This document shows, piece by piece, positions 25,521 to 33,012 of a stretch of 64,000 nt of DNA. The stretch lies in the NCBI RefSeq assembly GCF_003719335.1, contig NZ_RIAS01000012.1, positions 1 to 64,000 of the forward strand, in the 5' to 3' direction. The stretch comes from Paenibacillus amylolyticus. GTDB lineage: Bacteria > Bacillota > Bacilli > Paenibacillales > Paenibacillaceae. Each line of letters begins with the position of its first letter. Within the stretch, counting starts at the first letter, position 1. The notes under the pieces are model-generated. The model was given only the letters and a program-made list of their open reading frames with translations, ran no database searches and had not been told where the DNA came from. The translations under genes were made by a program, and so were the position numbers.

Positions 25521-26222
25521 ATGTTGCGCAATTCTCAACATCTCTCATCTGGACCATCTCATGTGATGTCTTTGCAATCTCTGCTGAAATACATCCTGAT
25601 TGGTTCACTGCTAAGTTCGGCTACTGTAATATTATTAGCTGGTATCGGAGCCTGGCTGGGTCTGGAACGTTTAATTCGACTGGACACTCAAGTTCAGCAA
25701 ATATTTTATCTCCATTCGCAATCCCGTCTGTCTTTGCTGCCATATACCTCCTTCATTACGGCACTGGGTTCATTTAAAATATCAGCACTCGCCGCAGCAG
25801 GTTTCGCACTGTTATGTTTCCTGCAGCGTCATTCCAGAACGACGATGTATGGTTATGTCATCTGCGCAAGTTTTGGAATGATGTGGATTTTGAATACGCT
25901 ATTGAAGGAGATCTTCAGACGTAGCAGACCTGAGCTGGATCATCTTCTCGTTGTGCACGGATATAGTTATCCCAGTGGTCATGCCATGATTTCGATGGGT
26001 TTTTACGGTATGCTTTTTGTCATCTGGGCCATCGAATGGAAGGAACGGGATGTACTTAGAAGATGGCTTCCTGTCATTTGCGGTATTCTGTTTATTCTGT
26101 TGATCGGCGTAAGTCGGGTTATGCTCGGGGTTCATTATCCTACCGATGTCTTTGCCGGATTTGCCGCCGGATTTGTCTGGATCTTATGCATGGTTCCGGG
26201 AATAAAACGATTCGCTCCGTGA
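25521..26222 (+). CDS. PAP2 family phosphatase
   Basis: 233 residues with six membrane segments. The three phosphatase motifs are present: KEIFRRSRPE, PSGHAMISMG and SRVMLGVHYPTDVFAG. Likely substrates are lipid phosphates such as undecaprenyl pyrophosphate or phosphatidate. ATG at 25521 has GGAG 9 nt upstream. A SigB-like promoter precedes it, which would link it to the stress regulon of the neighbouring sigB operon. Confidence 0.9.
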   Translation: MLRNSQHLSSGPSHVMSLQSLLKYILIGSLLSSATVILLAGIGAWLGLERLIRLDTQVQQIFYLHSQSRLSLLPYTSFITALGSFKISALAAAGFALLCFLQRHSRTTMYGYVICASFGMMWILNTLLKEIFRRSRPELDHLLVVHGYSYPSGHAMISMGFYGMLFVIWAIEWKERDVLRRWLPVICGILFILLIGVSRVMLGVHYPTDVFAGFAAGFVWILCMVPGIKRFAP

Positions 26223-26265
26223 TTCATTTCCTTCAATTTCCATTTTATTCAAAGGGCAGTTAGTT

Positions 26266-26291
26266 GTTTCACCATGTTGCACGGCGTTTAT
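26266..26291 (+). promoter_or_regulatory. SigB-like promoter of GlsB/YeaQ gene
   Basis: GTTTCA (26266-26271), 14-nt spacer, GTTTAT (26286-26291). The -35 matches rsbV exactly; the -10 is the weakest of the set. Confidence 0.4.
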
Positions 26292-26353
26292 ATACGAAGT
26301 AAGCAAACGCGAACAGACAACATCCTGCATCAAGTTGAAAGGAGGCGGTTGTT

Positions 26354-26611
26354 ATGTGGGGCATTATTATCAGCATTGTCATGGCGATCATTATCGGTTT
26401 GATTGGAGATGCACTTGCCGGTCATAACATGCCGGGAGGCGTGATTGGTGCGATGATTGCCGGATTCGCCGGAGCCTGGCTGGGAGCACTTTTGCTTGGT
26501 AACTGGGGACCGGTTATCGGTAACTTTGCCGTCATTCCCGCCATCATTGGTACAGCGCTCTTTGTATTCTTGCTGGGGCTTGTGTCCAGACTGCTAAGAC
26601 AGGCTGCCTGA
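26354..26611 (+). CDS. GlsB/YeaQ/YmgE family stress membrane protein
   Basis: 85 residues, almost entirely hydrophobic with three membrane segments and many glycines (GLIGDALAGHNMPGG, AGFAGAWLGALLLG), typical of transglycosylase-associated/GlsB family proteins. Family members are induced by general stress in many Gram-positives. GGAGG lies 8 nt upstream. It probably heads a transcript with the YtxH gene. Confidence 0.88.
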   Translation: MWGIIISIVMAIIIGLIGDALAGHNMPGGVIGAMIAGFAGAWLGALLLGNWGPVIGNFAVIPAIIGTALFVFLLGLVSRLLRQAA

Positions 26612-26675
26612 TTCGGGTTAGATGGTGTTCGTTGTTTCGTATCTGTTTCTTAAATTAACGAAGGAGTGATTAGAC

Positions 26676-27083
26676 ATGAATAAAGCAGAAGAGCAATATC
26701 CTGTACAAAGTGGTTCAACTTTCGCCAAAGGCATTTTCATCGGAGGTTTGCTGGGTGCGGCAGCTGCCCTGTTATTCGCCCCTAAACCAGGACGCGAATT
26801 GCGTGGTGATCTTTCCGAAAAGGTAGGCATGGTGACTGACCGTACAAAGGAAGTGGCCACTGTTGTTGGTGACAAAGCTTCTGAAATTGCCAAAACGGTA
26901 TCATCCAAAACGTCTGATCTGGCAAGAACAGTAAACCAAGGTCGCAATGACGTTATGGATTCCGTGAAAAAAGCATCAGCAGATATTGCTGAGGAAGCAA
27001 CACGTGCATCTGAAGAAGTGGCTGCCGCTTCCGCAGAAGCCAAGGAAGACGCACGCAAAGAATTGAACTCGACCAGCCTGTAA
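26676..27083 (+). CDS. YtxH domain protein
   Basis: 135 residues. One N-terminal membrane segment (about 17-36, GGLLGAAAALLFAPKPGRELR) is followed by a long Ala/Ser/Lys/Glu amphipathic helix likely to form a coiled coil, the standard YtxH layout. YtxH is a SigB/SigH-dependent general stress protein in B. subtilis. GGAG lies 9 nt upstream; 64 bp after the GlsB-like gene and no terminator between. Confidence 0.88.
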   Translation: MNKAEEQYPVQSGSTFAKGIFIGGLLGAAAALLFAPKPGRELRGDLSEKVGMVTDRTKEVATVVGDKASEIAKTVSSKTSDLARTVNQGRNDVMDSVKKASADIAEEATRASEEVAAASAEAKEDARKELNSTSL

Positions 27084-27106
27084 AAGCTGACGAGTTCGAG
27101 CGATGA

Positions 27107-27140
27107 ATAGCCAGCTGCATATACAGCTGGCTATTTTTTA
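27107..27140 (+). terminator. terminator after ytxH-like gene
   Basis: Stem ATAGCCAGCTG / CAGCTGGCTAT with a 6-nt loop, followed by TTTTTT. Confidence 0.92.
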
Positions 27141-27166
27141 TCCAAGTGAATGGAGGAATCACCAAT

Positions 27167-27532
27167 ATGAGTAAGGTTACGATCAATGGGAATACGCCAG
27201 TGACTGGAGGAACGCCTGCACAGCAGTATGACACCAGTGAACATCCTTTTGAATTGCGTCACGAGGTCAAACGGCTGAACACACGGCTCGACCAGATTGC
27301 TGACAGTCTGGAGAGGGCTCAGATCAAAGACATCATTGAAAATTATAGCAGTCCCAAGAAACGAATCATTACCAACTTTACAGCAGGTATGGCTCGTGGA
27401 CTTGGATTGACCGTTGGTACGTTTGTTGTGCTCGGTTTGCTTGCCTTCATCCTTAGCCAATTCGTCAATATGCCTATCGTGGGCCAGTATATCGCCGACT
27501 TGCTCGGTTACATTGAGGATTACAAAAAATAA
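27167..27532 (+). CDS. DUF5665 membrane protein
   Basis: 121 residues. A soluble N-terminus with a helical segment (HEVKRLNTRLDQIADSLE) precedes two hydrophobic stretches (about 68-92), matching the DUF5665 family of unknown function found in Firmicutes. GGAGG lies 10 nt upstream of the ATG at 27167. It begins just after the YtxH terminator, so expression may depend on read-through or a promoter inside 27085-27150 that I cannot see. Confidence 0.8.
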   Translation: MSKVTINGNTPVTGGTPAQQYDTSEHPFELRHEVKRLNTRLDQIADSLERAQIKDIIENYSSPKKRIITNFTAGMARGLGLTVGTFVVLGLLAFILSQFVNMPIVGQYIADLLGYIEDYKK

Positions 27533-27574
27533 AAGAGGAACCGCCCAGTCTGTGACTATCGCGGTTCCTCTTTT
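27531..27574. terminator. bidirectional terminator overlapping corA stop
   Basis: Stem AAAAGAGGAACCGC / GCGGTTCCTCTTTT. It ends the DUF5665 transcript; the right arm also contains the last codons and stop of the convergent CorA gene. Confidence 0.9.
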
Positions 27575-28575
27575 CCTCTGTCCCGTTTTTCCCGAGCGGA
27601 GGACTGTGCAGATTTCACTTTTAACAAATCCCCTGTCCATCCTTTCATCATCATCCATATATACATGCTGATCATGCTGCAGATGATCAGTGTAATAACA
27701 AGCACGACTCCCCATGTCTTGTCGATCAGAGGCAAATTCTCGAAGTTCATCCCCCATATAGCACCGGCGGCTGTTGCTGGTGTAAACACGGATGTCACAA
27801 TCGTCAGCGTCTTCATAATTTCGTTGCCGCGAACGCCTGAAATCGCGTTGTCTATCGAGATTAAGGTATCAATCTCCTTTTCATAATGCTGGAACAGGCA
27901 CTCCATTCGTTCAACACGGTACTGAAGTTGCTGATAGAAGCGATTCTCTGTAATCTCTTGGAGATAAGCTTCCCGGGAAGCGGCCATTAATTCGGTGTAA
28001 GGAATAAACAGATTACTCCAGTACAGCAATTCGAAGCGCGCTACCAGAATCTGATCCATTAATGTCCGCGCATTCCGTGATTCCATTCTCCGTTCCAGAT
28101 CACGCAAATTCATCTCAAAATGATCCATTCCCACATGATAATAATGCAATATGGCCCGAAAAAGCACAAACATGCCTTCTCTGGCCTGTGTACATTGTTG
28201 CAGCATTTGCATTCGTTCACCCGATTTCATAATGCCCCTTGTATTGTCGTCCAAATTGAGCGTGACCAAATTGAACTTATCAACATAAAAAAACATCTGA
28301 TTATCTCTTCGTTGATCTTCTCTCTCATTTTTGACAGCATATAAGAAGGAGCCAAAAATAACCGCATCTGTGCCATTAAAATAACGAACGGACAAGTAGT
28401 TCGATTCAGCTTCCGGTATTTTGCTTAGCCAGTATTGCATCTCTGGAAATGCCTGTTCCAGATCACGCAGTGCACTGTTCATACTACTAGAATCCGGAGC
28501 TACCCAATCCCACCATTGCCAATCTTCGGAGCAGGATAACTGATCACGCCGAGCTTCCAGTTTGATTTGATCCAC
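27556..28575 (-). CDS. CorA family divalent metal transporter
   Basis: 339 residues. A soluble N-terminal domain and long helices (about 130-275) lead to two C-terminal membrane segments with the signature GMNFENLP in the linker (GMN motif at about 290). CorA forms a pentameric Mg2+/Co2+ channel. GTG at 28575 has AGGAGG 8 nt upstream; the longer in-frame extension would run back into the sigB terminator and is rejected. Its stop lies inside the convergent terminator. Confidence 0.87.
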   Translation of the reverse strand: MDQIKLEARRDQLSCSEDWQWWDWVAPDSSSMNSALRDLEQAFPEMQYWLSKIPEAESNYLSVRYFNGTDAVIFGSFLYAVKNEREDQRRDNQMFFYVDKFNLVTLNLDDNTRGIMKSGERMQMLQQCTQAREGMFVLFRAILHYYHVGMDHFEMNLRDLERRMESRNARTLMDQILVARFELLYWSNLFIPYTELMAASREAYLQEITENRFYQQLQYRVERMECLFQHYEKEIDTLISIDNAISGVRGNEIMKTLTIVTSVFTPATAAGAIWGMNFENLPLIDKTWGVVLVITLIICSMISMYIWMMMKGWTGDLLKVKSAQSSAREKRDRGKEEPR

Positions 28576-28632
28576 CTGACATTCCTCCTGACATATTTGT
28601 TCCATTCCGCCAAGTCTACCCCTCAATGAATT

Positions 28633-28673
28633 CAAAAAGGACACGTATGCAATCCAGTGCAATACCGTGTCCT
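28633..28673 (-). terminator. terminator of rsb-sigB operon
   Basis: Minus-strand stem AGGACACG...CGTGTCCT, extended by GTAtTGCA/TGCATAC pairing, followed by TTTTTG. It lies 38 bp after the sigB stop and before the corA start. Confidence 0.85.
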
Positions 28674-28710
28674 CGTCAATCCGTATTGGGGCAACAATTG
28701 GAATAATGGT

Positions 28711-29484
28711 TCATAGCAAAGAAGCGTTAGACATAATCTGCTTCAGTTTCTCCGTAGCCCTTTTCTGAATCCGGGAGACACTCATCTGCGAAACACCCAG
28801 TTTCTGGGCTATAGCCCGCTGTGACTGTCCATCCTGAAAGGCTAAAATAAGTACTTTTTGTTCTTGCTCCTTAAGCTGACCTAATGCCTGCTGTAAATCC
28901 ATTCGTTTTTCCACCGAATCAAAGTCATTCACGTCCGCGCTGATTAGTTCACCAAGTGTCGCAGCACTGTCATCCTGAGATAATGGAGAATCCAGTGAAA
29001 CATAGTGGTAGCACTCCCGGCCAGCCAGAACTTCAATCGTTTCCTCCGGTGTAAGATCCAGGTACTCAGCAATCTCATTAACCCCGGGTGAACGTTCCAG
29101 CTTTACCGTCAGCTCATCAATGGCATGTTGCACCAATGCCCCTTTTTCTTTGATTCTTCTCGGTACTTGAATGTACCATGACTTATCCCGTAGATAATTT
29201 TTCATATGACCGATCATACTTTTCATCGCATACGGTTCAAATGGAATCCCCAGATTGATATCGTATTGCTTCAACAATCGGATCAAAGCCATTTGCCCCG
29301 TCTGGTACAGATCCTCATATAGATCCGGTCGATTTCGGGCAATTTTACCCGCAGCCATTTTGACCATCGGTTCGTACTTGCGGATAAGAACCGTAGCGAT
29401 TTCATTGTCCTGTGTTTGTTGGTATTCCCAGATCAAACCAATCGCTTCAGACATGGACTCTGGGGGAGTCACTTTCTCATTCAT
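28711..29484 (-). CDS. sigB: RNA polymerase sigma factor SigB
   Basis: 257 residues (B. subtilis SigB 262). Region 2 covers EDLYQTGQMALIRLLKQYD and FEPYAMKSMIGHMKNYLRD; then KSWYIQVPRRIKEKG, which resembles SigB rather than SigF; region 3 has RSPGVNEIAEYLDLTPEE; region 4 has QSQRAIAQKLGVSQMSVSRIQKRA. General stress sigma factor, held inactive by RsbW. Its ATG overlaps the rsbW stop (ATGA), with GAGGAG 5 nt upstream. Last gene of the operon. SigF is the alternative, but the RsbY/RsbK context and sequence favour SigB. Confidence 0.88.
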   Translation of the reverse strand: MNEKVTPPESMSEAIGLIWEYQQTQDNEIATVLIRKYEPMVKMAAGKIARNRPDLYEDLYQTGQMALIRLLKQYDINLGIPFEPYAMKSMIGHMKNYLRDKSWYIQVPRRIKEKGALVQHAIDELTVKLERSPGVNEIAEYLDLTPEETIEVLAGRECYHYVSLDSPLSQDDSAATLGELISADVNDFDSVEKRMDLQQALGQLKEQEQKVLILAFQDGQSQRAIAQKLGVSQMSVSRIQKRATEKLKQIMSNASLL

Positions 29485-29933
29485 ACTTTCTCCTCACTTT
29501 TTGCAAGACGTTTTACGAGTACTACTTTCGTACCTTTGCCCGTCTCACTTTCAACACTGACATCATCCATCAAGGCTTGCATCAGGTAGAACCCAAGTCC
29601 GCCAATCTGAGCGTCTGTCAGTTCTTTGTCATGAAGTCCGGAACGTAATGCGGCTGGGTTCACATTCTCGAAGCTGGAACCCTCGTCTTTGACAGTGATC
29701 GCGAGCATCTCACCATCTACTTCAAAAACGACTTCCACCATGCCGCCTTCATGAGAGTAGGCATACAATACGGAATTGTTGCAGGCTTCGGACACAGCAA
29801 CCTTCATATCCTCAATGTCTTCATAAGAGAATCCCATTTTGGACGCAACACCATATAGATTAAGTCTTACAATATCCACATATTCAGCTGTCGCCGGTAA
29901 ATTCAGCGTAATTCTTTGGACTTCTGCATTCAT
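29481..29933 (-). CDS. rsbW: anti-sigma B factor, serine kinase RsbW
   Basis: 150 residues, GHKL-type ATPase fold. The N-box AVSEACNNSVLYAYSHEGG (about 49-67), G1-like VKDEGSSF and C-terminal GGLGFYLMQALMDDVSVE are present. RsbW binds and silences SigB and phosphorylates RsbV. Overlaps sigB by 4 bp and follows rsbV by 18 bp. SpoIIAB is the close paralogue; context argues for RsbW. Confidence 0.9.
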   Translation of the reverse strand: MNAEVQRITLNLPATAEYVDIVRLNLYGVASKMGFSYEDIEDMKVAVSEACNNSVLYAYSHEGGMVEVVFEVDGEMLAITVKDEGSSFENVNPAALRSGLHDKELTDAQIGGLGFYLMQALMDDVSVESETGKGTKVVLVKRLAKSEEKV

Positions 29934-29951
29934 TCCTTTTTCGATCCTTTC

Positions 29952-30290
29952 CTATTGGGAATTCTTCTGTGTAACAAAGAATTTGGCTATACCCGTCATA
30001 TCAAAAAGTTTCTGAATTTGCGCAGGAACTTCCTGTACTTCAAAGCGAGCTTCCATTCCATGTCTAGCCTTGAGAACAGATAACAGGATACCAATCCCTG
30101 TGCTATCAATGTACTTTAGATCTTTCATGTTAATAATCAGATCCTGCTCCTTGTTGTCCACGAGCGGTTCCATTACCAAACGGAAGTCAGGAGCAACCGA
30201 CAAATCGAGTTCGCCAGTCAGATACACTGTGCATACACCGTCATGTGTCTCGGTTCTTGCGTTGAATTTTTCATTTTTATTTGTATTCAT
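29952..30290 (-). CDS. rsbV: anti-sigma factor antagonist RsbV
   Basis: 112 residues, STAS domain. The phosphorylatable serine lies in YIDSTGIGIL (Ser63). Unphosphorylated RsbV traps RsbW and releases SigB; RsbY-type PP2C phosphatases restore it. GGAGAG precedes the ATG by about 9 nt. A SigB-like promoter lies immediately upstream (30329-30354), suggesting that rsbV-rsbW-sigB has an autoregulated internal promoter. Confidence 0.92.
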   Translation of the reverse strand: MNTNKNEKFNARTETHDGVCTVYLTGELDLSVAPDFRLVMEPLVDNKEQDLIINMKDLKYIDSTGIGILLSVLKARHGMEARFEVQEVPAQIQKLFDMTGIAKFFVTQKNSQ

Positions 30291-30328
30291 TAGACATCTC
30301 TCTCCTGATCAATGGTTTCCTTACCTTA

Positions 30329-30354
30329 TAACCCAACTTACGCACGAGTGAAAC
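30329..30354 (-). promoter_or_regulatory. SigB-like promoter upstream of rsbV
   Basis: Minus-strand GTTTCA (30354-30349), 14-nt spacer, GGGTTA (30334-30329), 39 bp before the rsbV ATG. It lies in the 87-bp gap that separates rsbV from the second hybrid kinase, where a SigB autoregulatory promoter would be expected. Confidence 0.6.
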
Positions 30355-30377
30355 AGGAAACATAACTAGTAAAAATT

Positions 30378-32054
30378 TCAATTCGCCTGATTCATCGCTG
30401 AACTACCCGGATGGATAACCTGGCGTTTCTTCTGGAAATGGGAAAGTTTCTGTTTGACACTACCCATTTTTACCGGCTTGCTGATATAATCATCCATTCC
30501 CGCCTCAGTGCAGCGTTGCTGTATGCCTTCCATTACGTTAGCTGTCATGGCTATAATGACAGGTTGTTGCTTCTGAGGCACGCTTGCTCGTATTCTTCTC
30601 GTGCATTCCAGACCGTCCATCACTGGCATCTGTAGATCCATAAAAATAAAGTCATATGGCGACGGATTTTCCATCACCATGTTCAGTGCTTTCTGCCCAT
30701 CTTCCGCTATATCTGAAAGAAGTCCAAGTTTGTGCAACATGATGGCCATCAACTTCTGATTGATCGGATGGTCATCCACGATTAATACAGTTGCATGTTT
30801 GTCTTCATGATTAACGTCTGTCAGCTTCTCTTCGCCGCTGCCCTGAACCAGTTCCGTTTCAATGTAACGCTTGGCCTGAATGGTAAACACGAAGGTAGCC
30901 CCCCGCTTTTCAGAGGTATCCAGATAAATCTGCCCACCCATCATTTCGACCAGTGTTTTACAGATCGCAAGACCAAGGCCAGTTCCACCATACTTTCGAG
31001 TCATGGACGTATCGAGCTGAGAGAAAGGCTGGAACAAGCGATCCACTTTCTCAGGTGCGATGCCTATACCTGTATCCTTGACAGCAAACTCCAAAGACAT
31101 GTTTCCGTCCTTCTCTTCGTTGACGGAGACAATGAGATACACACCGCCCTGATCCGTAAACTTCACTGCGTTGGCGATCAAGTTCAGTAACACCTGACGG
31201 AGGCGTGCCATATCTCCATAGATTAACTCCGGCACAGCATCTTCAAGGAAAAAATCCAGTTCCAGACTTTTCTTACCTGCTTCTGCAGCGAACAAACCAA
31301 GCACTTCACGTATACAGGAAACCAGTTCAAATGGATGCTCCTCAAGCTCCATTTTGCCAGACTCCATCTTGGTAAAATCAAGAATGTCATTAATTACCGT
31401 GACGAGTGCATCGGCACTGCGGCGAACGATATCCACATATTCCTTCTGATCTTCCTTCAACTCGGTTTCCATCAACAGGTCGACCATACCAATGACTCCG
31501 TTCATCGGCGTACGGATCTCGTGGCTCATCATTGCCAAAAACTCCGTTTTGGCATTAGCCGCAATCTCGGCTTCTTCTTTGGCCTGCACGAGCTGCTGAT
31601 TCATCTTCTCCAGTTCCTGCGTCTTCTGATGAAGCAACATGGTCTGTGTTTTTAGTCTTTTGTTTGAGATAAACATCTCCACAAAGCCCTCGATTTTGGA
31701 CTTCAAAATCTGGGGAATAAACGGTTTGACCATATAATCAATGGCTCCGGCTGAGTATCCGGCAAATAAATGCTCAGCCTCTCTGCTATTCGCAGAAATA
31801 AAGATGATGGGTACATCCTTGGATTTGTCTCGCGCCTTGATTAATTTTGCCGTTTCAATTCCGTCCATCCCAGGCATCTGTACATCAAGTACAATGACCG
31901 CAAATTCGTCTTTGAGCAGACAACGGAGTGCCTCCTCTCCGGAATTTGCCTTGACGAGTTTATATTGCTCTGATTCCAGAACCGCTTCGAGCGCAAGCAG
32001 GTTCTCAGGGCGGTCATCTACCAACAATATGTGGATTGGTTCATTGAGCCCCAT
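30378..32054 (-). CDS. hybrid histidine kinase (REC-HK-REC)
   Basis: 558 residues, cytoplasmic, no membrane segment. Receiver 1 (about 5-120; Asp57, Lys110), coiled linker (130-165), HisKA with EFLAMMSHEIRTPMNG (His178), HATPase with N-box NLIANAVKFT, DTGIG and GGTGLGLAI, then receiver 2 (about 421-540; Asp473, Lys526). With no sensor domain, input must arrive through receiver 1, perhaps from the adjacent RsbK-like kinase. It starts 16 bp after the methyltransferase gene and lies directly before rsbV, so a role in SigB control is likely but inferred. Confidence 0.9.
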   Translation of the reverse strand: MGLNEPIHILLVDDRPENLLALEAVLESEQYKLVKANSGEEALRCLLKDEFAVIVLDVQMPGMDGIETAKLIKARDKSKDVPIIFISANSREAEHLFAGYSAGAIDYMVKPFIPQILKSKIEGFVEMFISNKRLKTQTMLLHQKTQELEKMNQQLVQAKEEAEIAANAKTEFLAMMSHEIRTPMNGVIGMVDLLMETELKEDQKEYVDIVRRSADALVTVINDILDFTKMESGKMELEEHPFELVSCIREVLGLFAAEAGKKSLELDFFLEDAVPELIYGDMARLRQVLLNLIANAVKFTDQGGVYLIVSVNEEKDGNMSLEFAVKDTGIGIAPEKVDRLFQPFSQLDTSMTRKYGGTGLGLAICKTLVEMMGGQIYLDTSEKRGATFVFTIQAKRYIETELVQGSGEEKLTDVNHEDKHATVLIVDDHPINQKLMAIMLHKLGLLSDIAEDGQKALNMVMENPSPYDFIFMDLQMPVMDGLECTRRIRASVPQKQQPVIIAMTANVMEGIQQRCTEAGMDDYISKPVKMGSVKQKLSHFQKKRQVIHPGSSAMNQAN

Positions 32055-32070
32055 AGCTAAGCCTAACCCC

Positions 32071-32943
32071 CTATTTGATCTTCCGGTATATTTTTTCGGT
32101 CCGGTCTAACGGCTCATAGGCATCACTATATTCTGTAAAATGAATGGATTCTTTCGATCCTAGAACTAGTATGCCGAAGTGGCTCAAGCTCTCATGAAAC
32201 AGCCCGTGCACATGATTCCGCAGCTCATCGTTGAAATAGATCATGACATTGCGGCAAAAAATAACGTTAAACTCATTAAATGATCGGTCCGTTGCCAGAT
32301 TATGCTCGGCAAAGATAATATTTTTCTGAAGAAACGGGTGAAATATAACAGAATTATATTTCGCTGTATAGTATTCGGAGAAGGCTTTTGTGCCCCCTGC
32401 CTCCAGATAATTTGTTGTAAACAACTTCATTTTCTCGATCCCGTATACGCCTTCCTTGGCCTGTTGCAGCGAGCGGTCATTCATATCTGTTGCATAGATT
32501 CGTGCCTTGTCATACAGACCTTCCTCATGCAGCATAATCGCCATGGAATACACTTCTTCACCCGTAGAGCAGCCTGCATGCCATATCCGAATATAAGGAT
32601 AGGTTCTCAGAATAGGAATGATCTTTTCCCGAAACATACGAAAAAGCGATGGGTCGCGGAACATTTCCGTTACCGGAATGGATAAATTCTGTACGAACCG
32701 TTCAAACGATGAACGGTTGTGCAGTACCTTTTCCTGCAGCCCGGATATGCTTTTCACTCCTTCCGCATGCGCATAATGCCATATTCTTCGTCTTAGGGAT
32801 GGCAACGCATAATTTCTGAAGTCATACCCATACAAACGATGCATTCCTTCCAGCAGCAATTCAATCTCGATCAATTCCCGTTCTTCATCTTGCGGTATAC
32901 GGATCGTATCTGCTCCCGTCTCGTTAGGTTCCCACGGTGTCAT
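32071..32943 (-). CDS. rsbM: CheR-type methyltransferase (RsbM-like)
   Basis: 290 residues. CheR N-terminal helices (about 28-105; LYGYDFRNYALPSLRRRIW) and catalytic domain with IRIWHAGCSTGEEVYSMAI (SAM-binding motif), YATDMNDRSLQQA and FNVIFCRNVMIYFN are complete. In B. cereus RsbM methylates the hybrid kinase RsbK and restrains SigB; no chemotaxis genes are nearby, so the same role is inferred. Start ATG at 32943 has GGAG 7 nt upstream; an ATG six codons earlier lacks a site. Confidence 0.88.
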   Translation of the reverse strand: MTPWEPNETGADTIRIPQDEERELIEIELLLEGMHRLYGYDFRNYALPSLRRRIWHYAHAEGVKSISGLQEKVLHNRSSFERFVQNLSIPVTEMFRDPSLFRMFREKIIPILRTYPYIRIWHAGCSTGEEVYSMAIMLHEEGLYDKARIYATDMNDRSLQQAKEGVYGIEKMKLFTTNYLEAGGTKAFSEYYTAKYNSVIFHPFLQKNIIFAEHNLATDRSFNEFNVIFCRNVMIYFNDELRNHVHGLFHESLSHFGILVLGSKESIHFTEYSDAYEPLDRTEKIYRKIK

Positions 32944-33012
32944 AACTTCTCTCCACTTCATCTTTGGTTACTTGCGTATGCGTTATTGTCCTTCATTACC
33001 CAAACCATACGC

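Noticed and set aside
28576..28662. N-terminal extension of the CorA protein
   Set aside because: It would start inside the sigB terminator stem and lacks a ribosome binding site; GTG at 28575 has AGGAGG at 8 nt.
28711..30290. SpoIIAA-SpoIIAB-SigF identity for the rsbV-rsbW-sigB genes
   Set aside because: The sigma factor's LRDKSWYIQVPRRIKE segment is SigB-like, and the operon contains RsbY/RsbK/RsbM-type regulators rather than sporulation genes.
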